This document shows, piece after piece, positions 7,488 to 11,225 of a DNA stretch of 11,225 nucleotides. The notes under the pieces are model-generated. The model was not told the DNA's origin and did not search any database. It saw nothing but the letters and a program-made list of their open reading frames with translations. Made by a program: the position numbers and the translations under genes. How positions within the stretch are numbered: the stretch's first letter is position 1; each line of letters opens with the position of its first letter. Origin of the DNA: an uncultured Eubacteriales bacterium. Lineage in GTDB: Bacteria; Bacillota; Clostridia; Christensenellales; Borkfalkiaceae. The stretch is taken from NCBI GenBank assembly GCA_958405585.1, contig CATYEP010000053.1, positions 1-11,225 on the forward strand, read 5' to 3'.

Positions 7488-8415
7488 TTTTCTCGCCTCC
7501 CTGTCTGTTTTTGACGAGCAGGAACAACAGCGCCATTCGCACGGCAACGCCGTTTAAAACCTGTTCGGTGATCTTGGAATTTTCCGCATCGATGACATCC
7601 GACGTAAACTCAACCCCGCGGTTCACAGGGCCCGGATGCATGACGATGCAATCCTTGTCCGCCAGGCGCAGGTGCTCATCGTCCACGCCGTAATACTTTG
7701 CATATTCGGAAAGAGAAGGGAACAATCCGCCATGCATCCTTTCCAACTGAATGCGAAGCCCCATTACAACATTTGCTCCCGCAAGCGCCTCCTCGCGGGA
7801 TTTCGCGACCTTAGCCCCCAGACGCTCGATCCCCTGCGGCATGAGCGTTGCAGGCGAATACATCACAACTTCTGCGCCGAGTTTTGTCAATCCGAACAAA
7901 TTGCTCTTCGCTACGCGGGAATGTTTGATATCGCCGAGAATCGCAACTTTCAATCCTTTCAACGATCCGAATTTTTCGCGCATCGTGTAAAAATCAAGAA
8001 GAGCCTGCGTAGGATGCTCATTCATACCGTCCCCGCCGTTTACCACCGACGCTTTCACGTTCCGCGCCAGAAGATGCGGCGCCCCGCCCATCGGATGACG
8101 AATCACGATCACATCGTTTTTCATCGCATCCAAGGTATATCCCGTATCGATCAGCGTCTCACCTTTCTGCACGGAACTCGACGAAGCCGAAATATTCACC
8201 GTGCCCGCTCCCAGATATTTCGCCGCCAGTTCAAACGAACAGCGCGTCCTCGTACTGTTTTCATAAAACAGCGTCGTTACCGTCCTGCCCTGCAAGTGCG
8301 GAAGTTTTTTCAGGTTCTGGGTCAGAAGTTTTTTCATCCCCACCGCCGTGTCAAGAATCAGCATTATATCCTCGGCTGTAGCATCGTACAGCCCGAGCAT
8401 ATCCTTTCCTATCAT
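7480..8415 (-). CDS. pyrB: Aspartate carbamoyltransferase, catalytic subunit
   Basis: Joins carbamoyl phosphate and aspartate to make carbamoyl aspartate, the committed step. The 311-residue protein has the carbamoyl phosphate motif STRTR (54-58), the catalytic-loop segment VQKGET (82-87, Lys84), HPTQALLD (134-141) and HPGPVNRG (260-267). No pyrI regulatory gene accompanies it, so it is likely an unregulated trimer as in Bacillus, with control at expression level through the leader and PyrR. The ATG at 8415 follows GAGAGG at 8 nt. It lies 15 nt behind pyrR and overlaps pyrC. Confidence 0.97.
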   Translation of the reverse strand: MIGKDMLGLYDATAEDIMLILDTAVGMKKLLTQNLKKLPHLQGRTVTTLFYENSTRTRCSFELAAKYLGAGTVNISASSSSVQKGETLIDTGYTLDAMKNDVIVIRHPMGGAPHLLARNVKASVVNGGDGMNEHPTQALLDFYTMREKFGSLKGLKVAILGDIKHSRVAKSNLFGLTKLGAEVVMYSPATLMPQGIERLGAKVAKSREEALAGANVVMGLRIQLERMHGGLFPSLSEYAKYYGVDDEHLRLADKDCIVMHPGPVNRGVEFTSDVIDAENSKITEQVLNGVAVRMALLFLLVKNRQGGEKNE

Positions 8416-8430
8416 TCTATTGACCTCTCG

Positions 8431-8985
8431 TTAAAATTTTTGCGTAGTTTCCGATGCGGTTACGATCCCCAGCGAATCTTCGCCTTCAATCTCACTCAGC
8501 CGCACATCTATAAATTCCTGCCGTGAAGCAGGAATGTTTTTCCCGACAAAATCCGGACACACAGGCATCTCTTTTCCGCCGCGGTCGCACAATACCAACA
8601 ACATGATCTTCGCAGGCCTGCCAAGATCCATGATCGCCTCGATCGCCGCACGGACACTCCTGCCGGTATGCAAAACATCGTCGCACAACACAACATTTTT
8701 TCCGTCAACCGAAAAATCAAGTTTGTTGATTTGCGCATCCGGAACAAAAAATCCGCTGACCAGATCATCACGGTACATCCCGATATCGATCCCCCCGCAT
8801 GGCGGCAAAGATTCGTAAAACCTGCCAATCAATGCGCGAATACGCTCCGCAACGATCTCTCCGCGGCGTCGGATCCCCAACAGACATAATCCATCCGTCC
8901 CTTTGTTTTTTTCCACAACTTCATGCGATAGCCTCGTAAGCATACGCGCGATCGCCGCTGCATCCAAAATCACATGTTCGGACAT
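8431..8985 (-). CDS. pyrR: Bifunctional pyr operon regulator PyrR / uracil phosphoribosyltransferase
   Basis: In Firmicutes PyrR binds pyr mRNA in response to UMP/UTP and favours termination or blocks translation; many PyrR also have uracil phosphoribosyltransferase activity. The 184-residue protein has GIRRRGE (37-43), the YRDD segment (71-74) and the PRPP signature VVLCDDVLHTGRS (98-110), all typical of the family. The ATG follows AAGGAGAG at good spacing. As first gene of the operon it is in the expected autoregulatory position, behind a leader with an intrinsic terminator. The RNA it would recognise is not obvious. Confidence 0.96.
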   Translation of the reverse strand: MSEHVILDAAAIARMLTRLSHEVVEKNKGTDGLCLLGIRRRGEIVAERIRALIGRFYESLPPCGGIDIGMYRDDLVSGFFVPDAQINKLDFSVDGKNVVLCDDVLHTGRSVRAAIEAIMDLGRPAKIMLLVLCDRGGKEMPVCPDFVGKNIPASRQEFIDVRLSEIEGEDSLGIVTASETTQKF

Positions 8986-9107
8986 CTTTTCTCTCCTTCC
9001 GCTTTATTCATCCGATCACCCTATACGGGCTTGCTCCTTACTCCGCCTCTCATGCCTTGAGCTATCCGCTTTTCCGAAAAGCCCAAAAGCCAAAACCACT
9101 GCTCCGT

Positions 9108-9245
9108 TTACAAAAAAACGCCCGTGCATTGAGCACGGGCGTGAAAAATCATCATCAAAATTTGCGGCAAAACATGGACGCACTGCGCCCTCGCCTTCCG
9201 TTTTTTAAGACTTTTCGGCATCCCGTACCGAATCTTTAAAGTCAT
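9108..9245 (-). CDS. Possible 45-codon pyr leader peptide reading through the attenuator
   Basis: An in-frame ATG at 9245 lies about 5 nt after the predicted transcription start. The frame stays open for 45 codons, through the first hairpin and the whole terminator, and stops at TAA 9108-9110, just past the T run. A second in-frame ATG is at 9221. There is no Shine-Dalgarno site before either, so translation would have to be leaderless. The peptide has a basic patch (KKRKAR) and contains ARAQC twice. The arrangement resembles the E. coli pyrBI leader peptide. An open frame of this length could arise by chance (very roughly one in ten), so this is a candidate only. Confidence 0.3.
   Translation of the reverse strand: MTLKIRYGMPKSLKKRKARAQCVHVLPQILMMIFHARAQCTGVFL
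9112..9142 (-). terminator. Intrinsic terminator in the pyr leader
   Basis: On the minus strand ACGCCCGTGC pairs perfectly with GCACGGGCGT around the loop TCAAT, ending in seven T (9112-9118). It lies about 130 nt upstream of the pyrR start and about 105 nt after the predicted transcription start, so it is an attenuator rather than the end of an upstream gene. A T-rich stretch (about 9143-9162) just before the stem could act as a pause site. Confidence 0.93.
9112..9243 (-). promoter_or_regulatory. pyr operon attenuator leader
   Basis: Three competing parts are visible. A first hairpin pairs GACTTT with AAAGTC and TCGG with CCGA (9209-9243), with a 6-nt purine-rich bulge and the loop TACGGGATG. 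The sequence GTACGGG from that hairpin (9222-9228) can instead pair over 7 bp with CCCGTGC (9133-9139), the 5' arm of the terminator, making a candidate antiterminator. The terminator is at 9112-9142. This three-way choice matches the logic of PyrR attenuation, but the known PyrR-binding consensus is not evident in the first hairpin. The antiterminator is a hand-made pairing, not a computed fold. Confidence 0.6.
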
Positions 9246-9256
9246 TTTACTTTTTT

Positions 9257-9285
9257 ATTTTAACACACTCACAAAACAAAGTAAA
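9257..9285 (-). promoter_or_regulatory. Promoter of the pyr operon
   Basis: On the minus strand -35 TTTACT (9280-9285, 4/6), a 17-nt spacer and -10 TAAAAT (9257-9262, 5/6). The predicted start is near 9250, giving a leader of about 265 nt before pyrR. No better pair was seen between the metallophosphoesterase gene and the leader terminator. Confidence 0.7.
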
Positions 9286-9304
9286 GCATCTGAAAAAACT
9301 TTTC

Positions 9305-9345
9305 AAAAAAATTTACAGGCGGCCGCAAATCCTTTTACAGCCGCC
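9305..9345 (-). terminator. Probable terminator after the metallophosphoesterase gene
   Basis: On the minus strand GGCGGC (9340-9345) pairs with GCCGCC (9318-9323) across a 16-nt loop, followed after 6 nt by a run of seven T (9305-9311). It lies between the metallophosphoesterase stop and the pyr promoter, the right place to isolate the pyr operon. The large loop and the gap before the T run make it less typical. Confidence 0.5.
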
Positions 9346-9489
9346 CGTTTCTATGATTTATCCTCGCCCCGTTTTTTTGCCGCATAATTTTTAATATATC
9401 TCTACTATATTATAACAACTTCGATCGCCTTACCCTGCATGTTTTCACCATACATCTGCACATACCGACAGACCGCCAAAGCAAGCACT

Positions 9490-10188
9490 CTAAACAATCT
9501 GCACCAGACGAAAGCCAAGCAAATCACAGGAAGTCAAATAATATCTTATACCGTTCCTCTCACATTGAAGCGGATAACTGCCCGCATTCTGATGAATATG
9601 TCCGTACACAACGATATCCGCACGCTGTTCTTCAAACATCTGCGTAAACGCCGAATCCTCTTTTTTCGAATTAAAGGGCGGATAATGGATCATACACAAA
9701 AGCTTGTCCCCTTCCCGACGTTCTTTTCCGACGCAGCGAAAAGCCAGACGAAACCTTTCACATTCGCGATTGTAGATCTTCTCGTCTGACGCAGCATAAT
9801 CCGCACTGCCCGGACATGCCCAGCCGCGCGATCCGCATATGATCCAATCATCCAACCGCATACAATCGTTCTGGAGAAAATAAAAAGTATCGTCCGGGGC
9901 GCTTTTCCGCAGTGCCGTGATCCCCGACCACCAATAATCGTGATTGCCGCGTATCAATATTTTCTTTCCGGGCAATTCCGCCAAACGCTTCAGGTCGGAA
10001 AGCGCATCGTCCAGCGTCATCGCCCAACAAAAATCCCCCGCCAACAACACCGCGTCTTCCGCCCGCACTCTGTCCAGCCAATCCGCCCGCAATTTTTCAA
10101 AATGTCCCGTCCAGTTCCCGCCGAATATATCCATAGGCTTTTCCTGATTCCCCGGTAAATGCAGATCGCTGACCGCAAATATCTTCAT
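9490..10188 (-). CDS. Calcineurin-like metallophosphoesterase
   Basis: A 232-residue single-domain phosphoesterase with the complete dinuclear metal set: SDLH (Asp8, His10), GDFCW (Asp52), GNHD (Asn82, His83), MIHYPP (His168) and GHIH (His197, His199). It begins almost directly with the first motif and has no signal peptide, so it is cytoplasmic. The Trp-rich insertions near GNHDYWW and the SRGWACPG segment resemble a conserved uncharacterised clostridial group of small phosphoesterases; that placement is from memory. The substrate (nucleotide, phosphoprotein or other ester) cannot be told from sequence. The ATG follows GGACGGAG at suitable spacing. It is 49 nt downstream of a small Cys-rich gene and is probably cotranscribed with it. 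Confidence 0.9.
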   Translation of the reverse strand: MKIFAVSDLHLPGNQEKPMDIFGGNWTGHFEKLRADWLDRVRAEDAVLLAGDFCWAMTLDDALSDLKRLAELPGKKILIRGNHDYWWSGITALRKSAPDDTFYFLQNDCMRLDDWIICGSRGWACPGSADYAASDEKIYNRECERFRLAFRCVGKERREGDKLLCMIHYPPFNSKKEDSAFTQMFEEQRADIVVYGHIHQNAGSYPLQCERNGIRYYLTSCDLLGFRLVQIV

Positions 10189-10237
10189 GAAGCTCCGTCC
10201 TTACTCTTTTTCTTTCAAATTGTACCACAAATTTTCT

Positions 10238-10420
10238 TTATTTGAAAGCGTTTGAACCGTTCGCTCCGTAAATTTTACCAGCCGTTTTTCTCGCCAGATA
10301 ATTTTCCATATCACAAAGCGCCAGACTTTCCAGACAACATTCACATATTTTTTTGCCCGGCTCAGCTGGCCCTTTGCAAATCATGCACCGCCCCTCTTCC
10401 CTCTTTCCTGTTTTTTCCAT
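10238..10420 (-). CDS. Small Cys-rich zinc-finger-like protein
   Basis: A 60-residue protein with a CxxC-x10-CxxC pattern (Cys12, Cys15, Cys26, Cys29, plus Cys28 and Cys36), likely binding one zinc ion. The start is well supported: ATG 10420 is preceded by AAAGGAGGGG at ideal spacing, better than any other ribosome site in the window; the open frame upstream of it lacks a good start. After the Cys core comes a basic stretch ending ARKTAGKIYG. The general plan recalls the short sigma-factor-inhibitor family Gin/CsfB of spore formers (two CxxC knuckles, about 60 residues), but the spacing between knuckles is shorter and I cannot assign it firmly. It lies 49 nt before the metallophosphoesterase gene. 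Confidence 0.75.
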   Translation of the reverse strand: MEKTGKREEGRCMICKGPAEPGKKICECCLESLALCDMENYLARKTAGKIYGANGSNAFK

Positions 10421-10486
10421 GCAACCCCTCCTTTCCTTTGGCCCTCCCAAATTCCGCTCTCCTTTCTCGCCGCGCTTTTATTCCCC

Positions 10487-10582
10487 TTAAATAATTAAGC
10501 CCGCTGAGTAAACTTTCGGTTTGCCCATACTTAAACGGTAAAGCGCCAAATCTGTCAGCAGGTACCTCTTCTGCAAAAACAT
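10487..10582 (-). CDS. Possible 31-residue small protein
   Basis: ATG 10582 begins a 31-codon frame (starting MFLQKRYLLTDLALYRLS and ending SAGLII) with a hydrophobic, slightly basic composition. GGGGAG lies about 12 nt upstream, farther than ideal. It occupies the spacer between the terminator at 10639-10670 and the Cys-rich gene, on the same strand. I do not recognise the sequence. The candidate promoter inside it argues against it, and it may be chance. Confidence 0.25.
   Translation of the reverse strand: MFLQKRYLLTDLALYRLSMGKPKVYSAGLII
10530..10558 (-). promoter_or_regulatory. Candidate promoter for the Cys-rich protein and phosphoesterase genes
   Basis: On the minus strand CTGACA (10553-10558, 5/6 to the -35 consensus), a 17-nt spacer and TTTAAG (10530-10535, 4/6 to the -10 consensus). 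Transcription from it would give a leader of about 100 nt before ATG 10420. It falls inside the possible 31-codon ORF, so the two readings conflict. Confidence 0.35.
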
Positions 10583-10638
10583 TGAATCATCTTTCTCCCC
10601 ATAACCCGGGAATTATCAAACGAAGACACCATAAAAAG

Positions 10639-10670
10639 AAAAAGCCGATATGAAAGCATACCGGCTTTTT
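10639..10670. terminator. Terminator after the Cys-tailed protein gene
   Basis: AAAAAGCCG pairs with CGGCTTTTT, with an inner TATG/CATA stem around AAAG and a single A-C mismatch. On the minus strand it ends TTTTTCTTTTT, a good intrinsic terminator 16 nt after the stop of the gene ending at 10686. The T run on the plus side would let it work in both directions. Confidence 0.88.
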
Positions 10671-10685
10671 CAAAATTTGCGTCGG

Positions 10686-11225
10686 TTACTTGTTGCAATT
10701 ATTGTTGCAACCGCCACAACCGCAGTTTGTATTACCCTGCGGATAGAGCGGCAATTCAAAGAATCCCGCACATACTTCCTGCGTGTACTCCTGTGCAGGA
10801 GGTATAACACAATAGCCATACGACGGGACAAGCAGATCCACGTTGATCACGATCTTCAGGATTACCGTCGTACACAGATCCACTACAAAGGTATTATTCT
10901 GCGTATTGAACGTCCCTTCGGGCGAAACCGCACTTACCACACATTGCACTTCGTAGGGCATGATCGAGGGCTGCGGCACAAACAAAATAACATCTTCATT
11001 GACCGTTACGACAGAAGTAGCTTTACCTTCCGTACCGTTGGCATCCGTATAAACCACTTCGACGGGAATATTTACCGTTGCCTGTACACGGGCGCATCCC
11101 GCGCGATCCGGTAGGCGGTCTACCTGGAACGCAGATACCTGCCCCACAGACGTTGTACTGCGCGCACTGATAAATGTCAGCGGATATGTAGGATTGGAAG
11201 GCACAGGATCTGTTATATTCAAAAC
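10686..11225 (-). CDS. Partial protein with Cys/Asn-rich tail, possibly spore-associated
   Basis: C-terminal 180 codons of a longer gene; the frame is still open at the window edge and no ribosome site is visible at the TTG near 11222, so the N-terminus is missing. The visible part is rich in Val, Thr and Ile in alternating patterns (VQATVNIPVEVVYTD, VVDLCTTVILKIVINVD), suggesting a beta-sandwich domain, and then a tail of Cys, Gly and Asn (NCGCGGCNNNCNK). There are no signs of catalytic motifs. The beta-rich part recalls DUF3794/SPOCS-type domains of sporulation proteins and the tail recalls spore-coat proteins; both are resemblance from memory and not firm. A terminator follows directly. 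Confidence 0.7.
   Translation of the reverse strand, partial: VLNITDPVPSNPTYPLTFISARSTTSVGQVSAFQVDRLPDRAGCARVQATVNIPVEVVYTDANGTEGKATSVVTVNEDVILFVPQPSIMPYEVQCVVSAVSPEGTFNTQNNTFVVDLCTTVILKIVINVDLLVPSYGYCVIPPAQEYTQEVCAGFFELPLYPQGNTNCGCGGCNNNCNK

Noticed and set aside
5463..7514. A 683-codon open frame on the plus strand
   Set aside because: It lies antisense to pyrE and pyrC, both of which have complete catalytic motifs. The predicted protein is rich in Arg, His, Phe and Ile, typical of a shadow frame, and it has no recognisable domain or ribosome site.
7488..7547. A 20-residue N-terminal extension of pyrC
   Set aside because: It would overlap pyrB deeply and is Cys/Arg-rich noise. ATG 7487 has a strong ribosome site and a normal family N-terminus.
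8970..9011. A 13-codon frame overlapping the pyrR start, with AGGGTG upstream
   Set aside because: Too short to support; the pyrR ribosome site lies inside it and no regulatory logic is visible.
9409..9414. A perfect TATAAT on the minus strand in the AT-rich spacer
   Set aside because: No -35-like hexamer at 16-18 nt, and the region is strongly AT-rich; the promoter at 9257-9285 is better placed for the attenuator.
1..11225. CRISPR arrays, tRNA or rRNA genes, transposases, integrases, toxin-antitoxin or phage-defence genes
   Set aside because: I looked for regular repeats, tRNA-like cloverleaf ends and the usual protein motifs and found none; the window is mostly housekeeping genes.

Overview
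The window looks like chromosomal DNA of a low-to-moderate-GC, spore-former-like Firmicute of the Clostridia type. The reasons are a PyrR-headed pyrimidine operon with the two-subunit PyrK/PyrD dihydroorotate dehydrogenase (type 1B), a tRNA-Trp T-box leader, strong AGGAGG-type ribosome binding sites, and rho-independent terminators at most transcript ends. Almost everything is on the minus strand. The one clear plus-strand gene is a polysaccharide deacetylase.

Layout from left to right. (1) 15-1397 minus: a complete TrpB2-type tryptophan synthase beta chain, preceded by a full T-box riboswitch (about 1427-1692) with its own promoter. (2) 1827-2543 plus: an exported polysaccharide deacetylase, diverging from the T-box promoter. 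(3) 2544-2787: hairpin terminators between convergent transcripts. (4) 2788-8985 minus: a seven-gene de novo UMP operon in the order pyrR-pyrB-pyrC-pyrE-pyrF-pyrK-pyrD. Its genes are tightly packed, with overlaps or short gaps except for 108 nt between pyrC and pyrE. Promoter and attenuator leader lie at about 9108-9285. (5) 9346-9489: AT-rich spacer in which I see nothing firm beyond an isolated TATAAT. (6) 9490-10420 minus: a calcineurin-like metallophosphoesterase and, upstream of it, a 60-residue Cys-rich zinc-finger-like protein. (7) 10421-10685: spacer with a terminator, a candidate promoter and a possible 31-codon ORF. (8) 10686-11225 minus: the C-terminal part of a protein ending in a Cys/Asn-rich tail, possibly spore-associated, cut by the window edge.

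How the genes work together. The pyr operon encodes aspartate transcarbamylase, dihydroorotase, dihydroorotate dehydrogenase (PyrD plus PyrK), orotate phosphoribosyltransferase and OMP decarboxylase, so carbamoyl phosphate plus aspartate goes to UMP. PyrR is the expected UMP/UTP-responsive regulator. Carbamoyl phosphate synthase and a uracil permease are not in this operon. The trpB gene is controlled separately by charging of tRNA-Trp.

The observation I would follow first is the pyr leader. It has a strong intrinsic terminator but no convincing PyrR-binding consensus before it. Instead an open frame of 45 codons starts about 5 nt after the predicted transcription start and reads through the terminator, an architecture like the E. 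coli pyrBI leader peptide. No mobile elements, CRISPR arrays, rRNA or tRNA genes were seen.
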